Part shown: piece after piece, positions 17,241 through 26,275 of the stretch
How positions within the stretch are numbered: position 1 is the first letter of the stretch
Layout of the letters: every line of letters begins with the position of its first letter
Origin: Anaerosporobacter mobilis DSM 15930
GTDB taxonomy: Bacteria; Bacillota; Clostridia; Lachnospirales; Lachnospiraceae
Direction of reading: 5' to 3'
Assembly: GCF_900142955.1 (NCBI RefSeq)
Contig: NZ_FRCP01000023.1
Span: 1 to 64,000 of the forward strand
Length of the DNA stretch: 64,000 bases
Notes under the pieces: model-generated
Seen by the model: only the letters and a program-made list of their open reading frames with translations
Database searches by the model: none
Told to the model about the DNA's origin: nothing
Position numbers and translations under genes: made by a program

Positions 17241-19100
17241 TTAAGCTGACTCTTCAAATTGTGAATTATATAGTTTTTCATAGAAGCCACCTTGAGCAAG
17301 TAATTCTTCATGATTACCTTGTTCAACGATATCTCCGTTGTTCATAACTAAGATTAAATCTGCATCTTTAATTGTGGATAAACGATGGGCAATAACAAAA
17401 CTTGTTCTGCCTTTCATTAAGTTATTCATCGCTTTTTGTATACGGATTTCTGTTCTTGTATCTACAGAACTTGTAGCTTCATCAAGAATCAGAATCTTAG
17501 GATCCGCAAGGATTGCTCTTGCAATCGTTAATAACTGTTTCTGACCTTGGGATACATTACTTGCTTCTTCATTCAAGACCATGTTATAGCCATCTGGCAA
17601 GGTTTGAATGAAATGGTGAACATGAGCTGCCTTGGCTGCTGCGATTACCTCTTCGTCCGTTGCACCTGGCTTACCATAACGAATGTTCTCCATAATTGTT
17701 CCGTTGAACAACCAAGTATCTTGTAATACCATACCGAATAATTCACGTAGTTCACTTCTATTGAAGGCTCTTACATCATGACCATCTACTAAGATTGCAC
17801 CTCCACTTACATCATAGAAACGCATTAATAATTTGATCATTGTTGTCTTACCGGCACCAGTTGGTCCAACAATAGCTACTTTTTGACCTTCCGTTACCTG
17901 TGCACTAAAGTCATTTACAATAATCTTATCTGGATTATATCCAAAGTGTACATTTTTGAATTCAACATTTCCTTCAAGATTAGTTGTACTAACAGCATTC
18001 TCTACAGTTTGATCTTCTTCCTCTTCATTCAAAAATTCAAAAACACGTTCTGCTGCCGCAGCTGTTGATTGTATTTGGTTTGATATTTGCGCCATCTGTG
18101 AAATTGGCTGATTAAAGCTTCTTACATATTGGATAAATGCTTGAATATCACCTACAGATACTCGATTCTTAATTGTTAAATATCCACCTAGAATCGCAAC
18201 ACCTACATAACCTACGTTACCAATGAATTGCATAATAGGCATCATCATACCTGATAAGAATTGTGATTTCCAAGCGGATTCAAACAACTTATCATTTGCC
18301 TTATTGAACTCTTTAAGTGCTTCTTCTTCACCATTAAACACTTTAACTACGTTATGGCCACCGTAGATTTCTTCTACTTGACCATTTACATGACCAAGAT
18401 ATTCTTGTTGTTGAACGAAGTATTTCTGTGACTTTTTAATAATCTTTGAGATAATTAACATGGATAATGGTAAAGTCAGAATCGCTACTAATGTCATCCA
18501 ACCATTAATTGATAACATCATTACAATTATACCGATAACCATTGTTACAGAAGTTATGGTCTGAGTAATACTTTGATTTAAACTGTTACTTAATACGTCA
18601 ACATCATTGGTTACTCTTGATAACACTTCACCATGAGTCTTAGTATCAAAGTATCTCATTGGCATTCGATTAATCTTTGTGGATATCTCTTTCCGAAGTT
18701 CATAGGTTACCTTCTGTGAAATACCTGTCATGATAAATCCCTGAATCAAAGAGAAAAGCATTGCAACTCCATAAAGAGTTAATATTGTCATTAAAATCTT
18801 AAAGATTGCATCAAAATCAATTCCGCCAGTACCTTTAACTTTTCTCATTAAACCTTCGAAAATCTCTGTAGTTGCATTACCTAGAATCTTAGGGCCTACG
18901 ATATTGAATATCGTTCCACCAATTGCAAACAAGATAACTAAAAATATTCTGAACTTATATTTCCCAAGGTAGTTCCCAAGGCCTGACATGGCTTTCTTGA
19001 AATCTTTTGGCTTTTCTCCAGGTGCTATACCACCTGGTCCACCAAATCCACCTACAGGTCCTTTTGGTCTACCAGCTGTATGCTTAGTGTCTTTACTCAT
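17241..19100 (-). CDS. Heterodimeric ABC exporter subunit B (canonical ATPase motifs)
   Basis: This 619-residue half-transporter has a glycine-rich N-terminal tail (residues 10-30), six membrane helices (about 50-340) and an ATPase domain (about 370-610). Walker A is GPTGAGKTT, Walker B ILILDEATSSVD with the catalytic glutamate, and the switch histidine is present (VIAHRLST). The signature is VSQGQ rather than LSGGQ, the change expected in the partner of a degenerate subunit. It overlaps the end of the upstream subunit gene by 8 bases. BmrCD, LmrCD and TM287/288 are family examples exporting drugs or lipids; the cargo here is unknown. Confidence 0.92.
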   Translation of the reverse strand: MSKDTKHTAGRPKGPVGGFGGPGGIAPGEKPKDFKKAMSGLGNYLGKYKFRIFLVILFAIGGTIFNIVGPKILGNATTEIFEGLMRKVKGTGGIDFDAIFKILMTILTLYGVAMLFSLIQGFIMTGISQKVTYELRKEISTKINRMPMRYFDTKTHGEVLSRVTNDVDVLSNSLNQSITQTITSVTMVIGIIVMMLSINGWMTLVAILTLPLSMLIISKIIKKSQKYFVQQQEYLGHVNGQVEEIYGGHNVVKVFNGEEEALKEFNKANDKLFESAWKSQFLSGMMMPIMQFIGNVGYVGVAILGGYLTIKNRVSVGDIQAFIQYVRSFNQPISQMAQISNQIQSTAAAAERVFEFLNEEEEDQTVENAVSTTNLEGNVEFKNVHFGYNPDKIIVNDFSAQVTEGQKVAIVGPTGAGKTTMIKLLMRFYDVSGGAILVDGHDVRAFNRSELRELFGMVLQDTWLFNGTIMENIRYGKPGATDEEVIAAAKAAHVHHFIQTLPDGYNMVLNEEASNVSQGQKQLLTIARAILADPKILILDEATSSVDTRTEIRIQKAMNNLMKGRTSFVIAHRLSTIKDADLILVMNNGDIVEQGNHEELLAQGGFYEKLYNSQFEESA

Positions 19101-21396
19101 GGCTTTCCTCTCCTTTCACAGTTTCTTTATTCGCTATACTTGCTTCAATTTCTTTTTCTGATAATTGAGAAGAAGCAATCTGGCGGTATACATCACAATT
19201 CTCTAATAATTGTGCATGTGTACCTTTACCAACTATTTTACCTTCATCTAATACAATGATTTGCTCCGCATGTAAGATAGTTGAGATACGTTGTGCTACA
19301 ATTATAATAGTACTATCTGTAATTTCTTCATGTAAAGTCTTACGAAGTGTTGCATCTGTCTTAAAGTCAAGCGCAGAGAAACTATCATCGAATATATAGA
19401 TATCAGGATCTTTGGCAATCGCTCTAGCAATTGATAATCTTTGTTTCTGTCCACCTGATACGTTAGAACCACCTTGAGAAATTGCTTCATCGTATTGTTC
19501 AGGCTTTTCTTCAATGAAATCCTGTGCCTGTGCAATTCTAGCAGCACGTTTGATATCTTCCTCAGTCGCTTCTTGTTTACCATAACGAATATTGGAGTCA
19601 ATTGTTCCTGAGAATAAAACACCCTTTTGTGGTACAAAACCAATCTTTGCTCTTAAATCATGTTGTGATACATCTTTTACATTCACTCCATCAATTAAGA
19701 TTTCACCTTGTGTCGCATCATATAGTCGAGGGATCAGATTGATTAATGTAGATTTACCGCTACCTGTACTACCGATAATTGCCGTCGTTTCCCCAGGTTT
19801 TGCTATAAAATTAATATCTTCAAGGACATCTTCTTCTGCATTCGGATAACGGAAAGACATATTCTTGAATTCAACAACACCCTTTTTAGCGGTATTGAAA
19901 GATTTCTTATCTTTAGGATCATTTATTAGGCTTTGTGTATCCAATACTTCCATAATACGATTTGCTGAAACTGCAGCTCTAGGCAACATTATGGATACCA
20001 TAGTTAACATTAAGAATGACATAACAATCTGCATTGTATATTGTATGAATGCCATCATATCGCCGACTTGAAGGTTACCTGAATCAATACCTTTACCTCC
20101 AAACCAGATAATCATTAAAGTGATACCGTTCATTACGAACATCATAATAGGCATCATGAATGTCATTGTGCGGTTAACAAAAAGGTTTGTTCTTGTTAGG
20201 TCTTTGTTTGCTATATCAAAGCGTTTCTCTTCATGTTTTTCACGGCTGAATGCACGAATTACAGGTAAACCAGTTAAGATTTCTCTCGTAACAAGATTCA
20301 AACGGTCAACAAGTTTTTGCATGCTCTTAAACTTAGGCATAGCAATAATCATAAGAGTCCCTACAAGTACAAGAATTGTTCCAACTGCTACTGCAATAAT
20401 CCACGCCATACTGGTCTCTGTATTGGTAACTTTAATAATACCACCGATACCAAGGATTGGTGCATATAGTACCATTCGAAACATCATAACTAGTAACATC
20501 TGTACTTGTTGAATATCATTGGTACTTCTTGTAATAAGAGAAGCAGTTGAGAATTTATCAAACTCTGCATTAGAGAATCCAACAACCTTCTCAAACACCT
20601 TACCACGAATATTCTTACTTGTTCCTGCTGCAATACGTGATGCAAGGTAACCAACTATAATAGCTGCAATCATACCAACAATTGCAAGGCCTATCATCTT
20701 AAAACCAGCAATGGCAATATAGTTGTTCTGAATCTTACCTACATCTATACCAATTGCTTCATATTCTAACTTTACAATCGTAACTGCACCTTGATCTAAG
20801 ATAGATTCTGGCACTTCTTTTAATTTTACGTTAATTTCTTCGTTAAGTTGAGCTACTTGTTCTTCTGTCATCATTGATAATGCTGCAAAGACATCCTGAC
20901 CTTCTAATTCTGGTGGTAGGAATGACATACTGTCTGAGTCATCTCCTGACTCTCCACTATCATCTCCCATACTAATTGATCCATCTAGTACTGCAGAAAT
21001 AAACAATGGTTTTGCAATAATTGAACTAATCTTTTCTCTAACTTCTTTATCCTTAGTATCAAGTACATAGATATCCTCTGACTCTAAAATCGGATAATCC
21101 TTGATATATTCTTTATATTCAGATTCTGAGCTAGAATCTTTACCTACGTATTTATAATATTTTGATAAGTACTCGGAATCCTCACTGCTCATAAAATACT
21201 GCATTTTCTGATAAGTAGATACTCGAACTGCTTCAAGTGCAGTATCTTCGATACCTCCTTGCTGAATACCAACATCAACGATGTCTGACGTATATTGTGG
21301 CAATGAAAGATCACTAAATGCTTGAATGACTAACAAAACCACAACCGCTAAGATTGATAATCGAAACGGTTTTAAATAACGCATTAATTTCTTCAT
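19093..21396 (-). CDS. Heterodimeric ABC exporter subunit A (degenerate ATPase site)
   Basis: The 767-residue half-transporter has an unusually long acidic extracellular segment after the first membrane helix (about residues 38-225), then the remaining membrane helices and an ATPase domain (about 520-750). Walker A (GSTGSGKST) and the VSGGQ signature are normal, but the catalytic glutamate is aspartate (D671 in IYIFDDSFSALD) and the switch histidine is glutamine (Q702 in VAQRIST). This pattern marks the non-hydrolysing site of heterodimeric exporters. It is translated ahead of subunit B with an 8-base overlap and lies directly after a MarR regulator gene. Confidence 0.92.
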   Translation of the reverse strand: MKKLMRYLKPFRLSILAVVVLLVIQAFSDLSLPQYTSDIVDVGIQQGGIEDTALEAVRVSTYQKMQYFMSSEDSEYLSKYYKYVGKDSSSESEYKEYIKDYPILESEDIYVLDTKDKEVREKISSIIAKPLFISAVLDGSISMGDDSGESGDDSDSMSFLPPELEGQDVFAALSMMTEEQVAQLNEEINVKLKEVPESILDQGAVTIVKLEYEAIGIDVGKIQNNYIAIAGFKMIGLAIVGMIAAIIVGYLASRIAAGTSKNIRGKVFEKVVGFSNAEFDKFSTASLITRSTNDIQQVQMLLVMMFRMVLYAPILGIGGIIKVTNTETSMAWIIAVAVGTILVLVGTLMIIAMPKFKSMQKLVDRLNLVTREILTGLPVIRAFSREKHEEKRFDIANKDLTRTNLFVNRTMTFMMPIMMFVMNGITLMIIWFGGKGIDSGNLQVGDMMAFIQYTMQIVMSFLMLTMVSIMLPRAAVSANRIMEVLDTQSLINDPKDKKSFNTAKKGVVEFKNMSFRYPNAEEDVLEDINFIAKPGETTAIIGSTGSGKSTLINLIPRLYDATQGEILIDGVNVKDVSQHDLRAKIGFVPQKGVLFSGTIDSNIRYGKQEATEEDIKRAARIAQAQDFIEEKPEQYDEAISQGGSNVSGGQKQRLSIARAIAKDPDIYIFDDSFSALDFKTDATLRKTLHEEITDSTIIIVAQRISTILHAEQIIVLDEGKIVGKGTHAQLLENCDVYRQIASSQLSEKEIEASIANKETVKGEESHE

Positions 21397-21502
21397 CTTA
21401 TCTTCCTTCCTTTAATTATTTCAGGCCGATGGTGCATCGACCTTCCCCTATACTAACTATTATTTCTTGCACACTACCCTTTTATTATCGAAACTGATCC
21501 TT

Positions 21503-21955
21503 TCACACTTGCTCCCCAGTAACGATAAGATATAGTTTATCAATAATTCGTATTAATTCCTTAGCATCATGTTCGCCAAGCTTACTCATTAAATCAATAA
21601 CATATTGATCTCTAATATCACGTATTTTTTTAATATAAGCATATCCTTCTTCCGTTACGCTAATATACGTTACTCTTCTGTCTGAACGATCGATTTTTCT
21701 AAGGATATATCCTTTTTCCTCAAGAGAATTCAACACTTTTGAAGTCGTAGGTTTCGGAATATCTAAATCTTTGGTTATCAACGAAACTTTAATTCCTAAC
21801 GTATTTTCTTCACTAAGATTGTGGTCAAGATAGAATAAAATCATACCTTCCATCTGTGATAGTTCGCCAAAACCTTTACTTCTCCTTTTCATACCATGAA
21901 GTTTGCTTATTACCTCAATAAGTTCCTGCCCATACGAAATCTCAACCTCTCCCAA
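21503..21955 (-). CDS. MarR-family transcriptional regulator
   Basis: The 150-residue protein has the MarR winged helix (about residues 30-105; KDLDIPKPTTSKVLNSLEEKGYILRKIDRSDRRVTYISVTEEG spans helix-turn-helix and wing) and flanking dimer helices. It starts at TTG, with GGAGG 9 bases upstream. It is the first gene of the exporter operon, and a 25-base palindrome lies between its promoter and start, so it very likely represses itself and the exporter until a ligand binds. Confidence 0.9.
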   Translation of the reverse strand: MGEVEISYGQELIEVISKLHGMKRRSKGFGELSQMEGMILFYLDHNLSEENTLGIKVSLITKDLDIPKPTTSKVLNSLEEKGYILRKIDRSDRRVTYISVTEEGYAYIKKIRDIRDQYVIDLMSKLGEHDAKELIRIIDKLYLIVTGEQV

Positions 21956-21996
21956 ATTAATGATCCTCCCTTCCTTTTCTTTCGCAGATTAAAGTA

Positions 21997-22021
21997 AAAT
22001 AGTTTCACTAGGAAACTATTT
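21997..22021. promoter_or_regulatory. Predicted MarR operator
   Basis: AAATAGTTTC at 21997-22006 and its exact inverse GAAACTATTT at 22012-22021 flank a 5-base centre (ACTAG). The palindrome starts 13 bases downstream of the -10 box of the operon promoter, covering the expected transcription start. Confidence 0.8.
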
Positions 22022-22033
22022 CTCTTGTTAACT

Positions 22034-22061
22034 ATTATATTTAAAATATATTATTTGTCAA
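22034..22061 (-). promoter_or_regulatory. Promoter of the marR-ABC exporter operon
   Basis: On the minus strand TTGACA (22056-22061) and TATAAT (22034-22039) match consensus exactly, 16 bases apart. Confidence 0.8.
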
Positions 22062-22109
22062 TCATATACCTAAAGATTTATATAAATTTTACACTTTATT
22101 TATGTATAA

Positions 22110-22215
22110 GCTATAGAGATTCCCGAGCAAACTTACACATCGAAACCAGTCACGTAAGTGGTAAAATACCGTGCAAGGGAGTGCGTTTCTCAATCCAGAC
22201 TCTGTTCGCACGAAG
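22110..22215. ncRNA. Candidate structured RNA, family unknown
   Basis: This stretch is clearly richer in G and C than its surroundings and has no convincing reading frame. GATT (22118-22121), GAG (22125-22127) and AAAC (22129-22132) can pair as one broken helix with GTTTCTCAATC at 22185-22195. Inside it, ACTTAC (22131-22136) can pair with GTAAGT (22154-22159), and GGTA (22160-22163) with TACC (22167-22170). GTGCG at 22181-22185 can instead pair with CGCAC at 22207-22211, so alternative folds exist. It matches no riboswitch class that I recognise. The strand is uncertain: on minus it lies just upstream of the marR promoter, on plus it has no gene to regulate. Confidence 0.35.
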
Positions 22216-22245
22216 AATTATACAATTTCTATGTCACATAGTTTA

Positions 22246-22303
22246 GAAAAAACTCATCTTAATACACACATTCTACTTAATTGAATGTATACATTAAAAT
22301 GAG
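22246..22303 (-). terminator. Terminator of the PfkB-family kinase gene
   Basis: On the minus strand a 21-base arm (22283-22303) pairs with 22253-22273, allowing G-U pairs, around a 9-base loop, followed by six T. The wobble pairs work only on this strand, which fixes the direction. Confidence 0.8.
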
Positions 22304-22402
22304 CTCTATTGAAAAAGAATTTTATTGATAAGATTCATCTTGTTATCTATATAAAGTTCTTGATTCATCCTAAACATGAACCGTACTAAATAATGCCTAA
22401 TT

Positions 22403-23305
22403 CTATAATTTCTGTAAAACCGTAGTAAACTGATCTTCCGTCAATGACGATCCTTGTACACCTACAACTGCTGCCGATATCATATTCGCACGCTCTACCG
22501 CTTGTTGCATCGTAAATCCCATCTTCACGGAAGCCATAATTGCTCCAATATGAGAATCACCAGCTCCTATAGTATCTACCACTATTGCACTTTCGCCTGC
22601 CACAAGATTGCCTTGTCCATCTTCAAAGTAGTAAGCCCCCTTACTTCCAAGTGTAATAATAACTGTGTTATTCGTTCTCTCACTAATTACCTTTGCCGCT
22701 TCCTCATAACTAGAAGTTTGACTAAGTTCCATAGCTTCTTCCTCATTCAGATGTGTGATTGGTTGACGTGCAAAGATTCGATCTAACTTTTCATTCTCAA
22801 TCTTACTTAGTCTTGGTCCTGGAGCAAAATATACTTGATATCCGGGATTTTCTTCAATGAATTCAATAATTTCAAAGCCGTCTGACTCTTCTATCTCAAA
22901 ACCAGCGATATAGACACTATCATACTCTGCTTTCATCTCTTTAGAAACCCATTCCTTCTTAAAACTATACTCAACACCATGATGAACTACAAAAGTTCTC
23001 TCGCCGTCCTTCTCTACCATACATAAACAGAAACCATTATCATCTGTATCTAGCTTAACAGAACTCTCCATCCCCTTCTCCCTCAACATAGTTTCTACAA
23101 TGAGAGCATATCTGCCCGTCCCAATTGGAGATAATAAGGTGTATGGCACATCAAACTTTCGTAATATATCGGCTGCATTATACGCACAACCACCTAAAGC
23201 CATTCTCTGTCCTTTAATGTGAATATCTTCACTTGTCTTTGGTAAATGATCTATCTGTATAATGATATCAAGTACCGTTGATCCAATAACTAGTGTTTTT
23301 TTCAT
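22403..23305 (-). CDS. PfkB/ribokinase-family sugar or nucleoside kinase
   Basis: The 300-residue protein has the ribokinase fold: an N-terminal GSTVLDIIIQIDHLP strand with the substrate aspartate, the glycine-rich GGCAYNAA segment near residue 40, and the C-terminal PfkB signature DTIGAGDSHIGAIMA, in which the second GAGD aspartate is the catalytic base. It phosphorylates a sugar or nucleoside with ATP; the substrate cannot be assigned. GGAG-type sequence precedes the ATG. It is monocistronic and has its own terminator. Confidence 0.85.
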   Translation of the reverse strand: MKKTLVIGSTVLDIIIQIDHLPKTSEDIHIKGQRMALGGCAYNAADILRKFDVPYTLLSPIGTGRYALIVETMLREKGMESSVKLDTDDNGFCLCMVEKDGERTFVVHHGVEYSFKKEWVSKEMKAEYDSVYIAGFEIEESDGFEIIEFIEENPGYQVYFAPGPRLSKIENEKLDRIFARQPITHLNEEEAMELSQTSSYEEAAKVISERTNNTVIITLGSKGAYYFEDGQGNLVAGESAIVVDTIGAGDSHIGAIMASVKMGFTMQQAVERANMISAAVVGVQGSSLTEDQFTTVLQKL

Positions 23306-23340
23306 TTCCTTCTTACTCCTACCTTTATCTTTCGGATTTT

Positions 23341-23392
23341 TATGTATAAAAGGCCTTATGTCGTGTACAAAATCAATCGATCATAAGACCTT
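23341..23392 (-). terminator. Terminator of the subtilisin-like protease gene
   Basis: Bases 23350-23360 pair with 23382-23392 with one mismatch; on the minus strand the hairpin is followed by a T-rich run. Confidence 0.6.
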
Positions 23393-23471
23393 AATTTTCA
23401 AACTTTACTTGCTAATCTATCACCTTACTAATTATAATGAACTTTATCATTATTGCAAGTATCCTTCAATA

Positions 23472-24485
23472 TTATGGTATTAATTTCTCTATATTTAGAA
23501 GTCCCCAACCTTGTTGTTGATGCTGTAATCCTAAATCAGTAGAACTATTCTTAATTCTAATCTTTACTTCTCGATTCGTCATATCTGGATATGCAGAGAG
23601 CAGTAATGCCACCCCTCCTGTTACTAATGGTGTTGCCATTGAGGTTCCGCTCTTCGTTGTATATAATCCACCATAGGGATCACTTCTTGGTCTTCCAAAT
23701 AACAAGCTTCTATTAGAATGGTTATCATTCTTAGGAGGACAACAAGATATGATATTACTTCCAGGCGCTACAACATCTGGTTTTTTCACACATGCTAATG
23801 TGGGTCCTCTTCCCGAATAATCAATAGTCTTTGTACCGAAAACTTCAACCGATACATTATCATCACTTGCCCCTACTGTAATCACTTTCCGGCTAATCCC
23901 AGGCATTGAGATTGTTCTTGGTCCAGGTCCATTATTGCCTGCAGCTACAACTACAACAAATCCTTGGTCCCAAAGCTCATCAACACCAACCACTAAACTT
24001 GAATGCTCACTTGCATTCTCATCAGAAGTTGAACCAACAGATATATTAACGATTCGTATATTATATTTCTCTTTATTAGCCATAATCCAATCAAAAGCTG
24101 TTAAGACATCAGAAACATTACCATTTCCTTTATAATTAAGAGCTTTCACACCTATTATATTACATTTCGGTGCAATTCCCATATATTTTCCATCAGAAGC
24201 TGTGCCATTCCCCCCTATAATACCAGATACATGTGTTCCGTGTCCATTATCATCATACATATCGATTCTTCCGTGAATCATATCTTTAAAAGCTACAATT
24301 CTATTACCACCTGTAACAAAATCAGGATGTGCCATTATTCCAGTATCAACAACCGCCACGCCGATTCGATTCCCATAAATCCCTCTCACATACGATGCTT
24401 TTGCATGCACAATATCTCGAGCTCGATTCATCCATATGCCCTCCAGTAATTTCGAGCACTGTATACCACTCTTTCTTACTATCAT
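23472..24485 (-). CDS. S8 subtilisin-like serine protease without signal peptide
   Basis: The 337-residue protein is a bare S8 catalytic domain. The triad is D47 (VAVVDTGI), H82 (NGHGTHVSG) and S282 (SGTSMATP), with oxyanion N184 (AAGN). No signal peptide or propeptide is visible, so it resembles intracellular subtilisin-type proteases. The annotated ATG has no strong ribosome site; a second ATG at codon 19 (MNRARDIVHA) follows GGAGG closely and may be the true start. It lies 33 bases after shikimate kinase on the same strand, so the two may be co-transcribed. Confidence 0.9.
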   Translation of the reverse strand: MIVRKSGIQCSKLLEGIWMNRARDIVHAKASYVRGIYGNRIGVAVVDTGIMAHPDFVTGGNRIVAFKDMIHGRIDMYDDNGHGTHVSGIIGGNGTASDGKYMGIAPKCNIIGVKALNYKGNGNVSDVLTAFDWIMANKEKYNIRIVNISVGSTSDENASEHSSLVVGVDELWDQGFVVVVAAGNNGPGPRTISMPGISRKVITVGASDDNVSVEVFGTKTIDYSGRGPTLACVKKPDVVAPGSNIISCCPPKNDNHSNRSLLFGRPRSDPYGGLYTTKSGTSMATPLVTGGVALLLSAYPDMTNREVKIRIKNSSTDLGLQHQQQGWGLLNIEKLIP

Positions 24486-24518
24486 AATATGAGGGATTTC
24501 TAATTTAGCTAATGATTT

Positions 24519-25055
24519 CTATACGAATAGTTTCTGAATCATCTCTTCACTTATCTGCTTAACCGATTTGTTATCTGTATCAATAATAATATCAGCACAG
24601 TGAAGATAACGTTCTCTACGCTTCTCCATCAACCTTGCAATGTATTCTACATTCATGTTTCCGTTCAATATTGGCCTGCTTTTATTATCTTTAACACGTT
24701 CATAGATTGTCTCTGGTGTCGCTGTTAATAGAACAATCTTTCCATGTTCCTTCATTGCATTCACATTTTCATCACGTAAGACGATTCCACCACCGCAAGA
24801 TACAATTAGTTGTTCTCTTTCCTGCACTTCAAGTAATGCCTTTGTTTCTAAATCGCGAAAATATGCTTCACCATATTGTTCGAATAGTTCTGGAATACTC
24901 ATCTTAGCATTCGTGGCAATCATAGCATCTAAATCTACTTCTTCCATATCAAGCCATTTGCTTAGATAGGATGATACCGTACTCTTTCCTGTCCCCATAA
25001 ACCCAATTAACATAATGTTCTTATGAAATAATTTTTTCACTTCGTCTTTTGACAT
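24519..25055 (-). CDS. aroK: Shikimate kinase
   Basis: The 178-residue protein phosphorylates shikimate at the 3-hydroxyl using ATP, in aromatic amino acid synthesis. Walker A (GFMGTGKST) lies near residue 18, the substrate-binding DLDAMI/FRDLE segments near 41 and 67, and the conserved GGG (VSCGGGIVL) near 88; RPIL provides the lid arginine region. Length is typical. AAGGAGAA precedes the ATG. Chorismate synthase, a later enzyme of the same pathway, lies 1.2 kb away on the other strand. Confidence 0.93.
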   Translation of the reverse strand: MSKDEVKKLFHKNIMLIGFMGTGKSTVSSYLSKWLDMEEVDLDAMIATNAKMSIPELFEQYGEAYFRDLETKALLEVQEREQLIVSCGGGIVLRDENVNAMKEHGKIVLLTATPETIYERVKDNKSRPILNGNMNVEYIARLMEKRRERYLHCADIIIDTDNKSVKQISEEMIQKLFV

Positions 25056-25418
25056 ACCTATTCTCCTTATTATCCTTTATCGCTCATTTATTATGTAACG
25101 GTACAATGTACCCATTTAATCATGTCATAGCAACAAGCAAAAAAATCTTACTTGACATGTTAATTATTTTAACATATGAATAAGCTTTTGCAAAATAATT
25201 TCCTTAGTTTATTTAAGTATATTTATATTCGAATTTAAAATGAAACATTTCTATTTGCTCACATTTTAATTACATGTGTCTTATTATCTTCCGAAACACA
25301 AAAAATGCTCGAATAAAATCAATCAAAACTTTTTGAAACTTTATAAAATATAGTAAAGCAGTCAAGCAGTCGCACATAAGATACAATTGTAAGTTAATTA
25401 ATTTTAGGAGGAACTAAA
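25056..25418. other. Intergenic region between aroK and the Cys/Gly-rich gene
   Basis: This 363-base stretch is strongly AT-rich. It contains TTGACA (25152-25157) and TATGAA (25175-25180) 17 bases apart on the plus strand, with the dyad TGTTAA/TTAACA filling the spacer, a possible regulated promoter. CATAAGATA at 25375-25383, about 36 bases before the Cys/Gly-rich gene, fits the CATAnnnTA -10 pattern of sporulation sigma factors E/K, though no convincing -35 box was found. No reading frame is supported. Confidence 0.4.
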
Positions 25419-25655
25419 ATGAGTGATTTAGCAGCAACAAACTGTGGTGCTGGATGTGGATGTGGATGTAGTAACGATGGAGGAATCTTTGGTGGTAACA
25501 GCTGTTTCTTAATTATTATCCTCTTATTCTGTTGTGGCGGTAACGGCTTCGGTGGCAATAGCTGTAACAATGGTTGCGGTAATGACAGTGGCTGTGGAAG
25601 TATTATCTGGATTATTCTTATTCTTTGTCTTTGTGGCGGAAATAGCTTCTGCTAA
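25419..25655 (+). CDS. Small Cys/Gly-rich hydrophobic protein
   Basis: The 78-residue product has two hydrophobic stretches (FLIIILLFCC near residues 30-39, IIWIILILCLC near 62-72) separated by Gly/Asn/Cys-rich segments (GAGCGCGCSNDGG and FGGNSCNNGCGN). About one residue in six is cysteine. Similar proteins in clostridia are often labelled chorion class high-cysteine proteins; no function is established. AGGAGG precedes the ATG and a strong terminator follows, so it is surely expressed. A spore or envelope role is a guess. Confidence 0.8.
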   Translation: MSDLAATNCGAGCGCGCSNDGGIFGGNSCFLIIILLFCCGGNGFGGNSCNNGCGNDSGCGSIIWIILILCLCGGNSFC

Positions 25656-25664
25656 TTAACATCC

Positions 25665-25700
25665 AAAGAGACCATCGATTTTTCGATGGTCTCTTTTATT
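25665..25700 (+). terminator. Strong terminator of the Cys/Gly-rich gene
   Basis: A perfect 14-bp stem (25665-25678 with 25683-25696) around TTTT, ending in a T-rich run. Confidence 0.85.
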
Positions 25701-25761
25701 CATGCCAATAAGCAATTTGCAAAGTATACTTTCAATTGTAATAACAATATGATTATAAGCT

Positions 25762-26007
25762 TTAAAGATTATTCTTCTTATTCTTCATTCTCTTTTGAAT
25801 ACATTCATAACAATCCATATCGATTTCATAAATTGTTGTTTCATCAATGATTACTTCCGAATCTTCTCTTCTACCTTTTTTTTCAATCGTATTAACATTA
25901 TCTTTTTTTTCAATCGTATTAACATTATCTTCCGTTTCAATACTAGCATACCGTTGGTAACACTGATTTATCTCATCTTGAGTCATCTTACTATAATAGT
26001 TATCCAT
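25762..26007 (-). CDS. Small protein of unknown function with tandem repeat
   Basis: From ATG at 26007, chosen because AAGGAGG lies upstream, the protein has 81 residues. It is charged, lacks membrane segments and carries DNVNTIEKK twice in tandem (about residues 28-45), caused by an exact 27-base duplication. A CxxC-like pair (DCYECI) lies near the end. I recognise no family. It stands alone between a terminator-ended gene and aroC. Confidence 0.6.
   Translation of the reverse strand: MDNYYSKMTQDEINQCYQRYASIETEDNVNTIEKKDNVNTIEKKGRREDSEVIIDETTIYEIDMDCYECIQKRMKNKKNNL
25876..25929 (-). repeat. Perfect 27-bp tandem duplication inside a coding region
   Basis: Bases 25876-25902 and 25903-25929 are identical. 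Each contains a run of eight T, suggesting slippage. The frame is kept, adding nine residues. Confidence 0.9.
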
Positions 26008-26275
26008 AATGCTGTTCCTCCTTACGCGAATATTCATGCTATAGGCAATTGACCACGATTCATGCAAGCATGATGCTCGTGCACTTGACTCACTTCAGTT
26101 CACTCTATAATATATGAAATAATAAGTAGAAATGTCCACATATTCATTGACTATTCCTCTAATTTTCCCTTATAATAATTCAAACGGTGCTAATTCGGCA
26201 TTTGTTTACATATTATATACTAAACACATCAAAAACATTACTATAAATTAATTAATAGAAAGAAGAGGTGTTATT

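Noticed and set aside
22025..22246. Plus-strand frame of 73 codons upstream of marR
   Set aside because: No ribosome site, and it overlaps the marR promoter and a probable structured RNA.
25876..25929. CRISPR-like repeat
   Set aside because: There are only two units without spacers, inside a coding frame.
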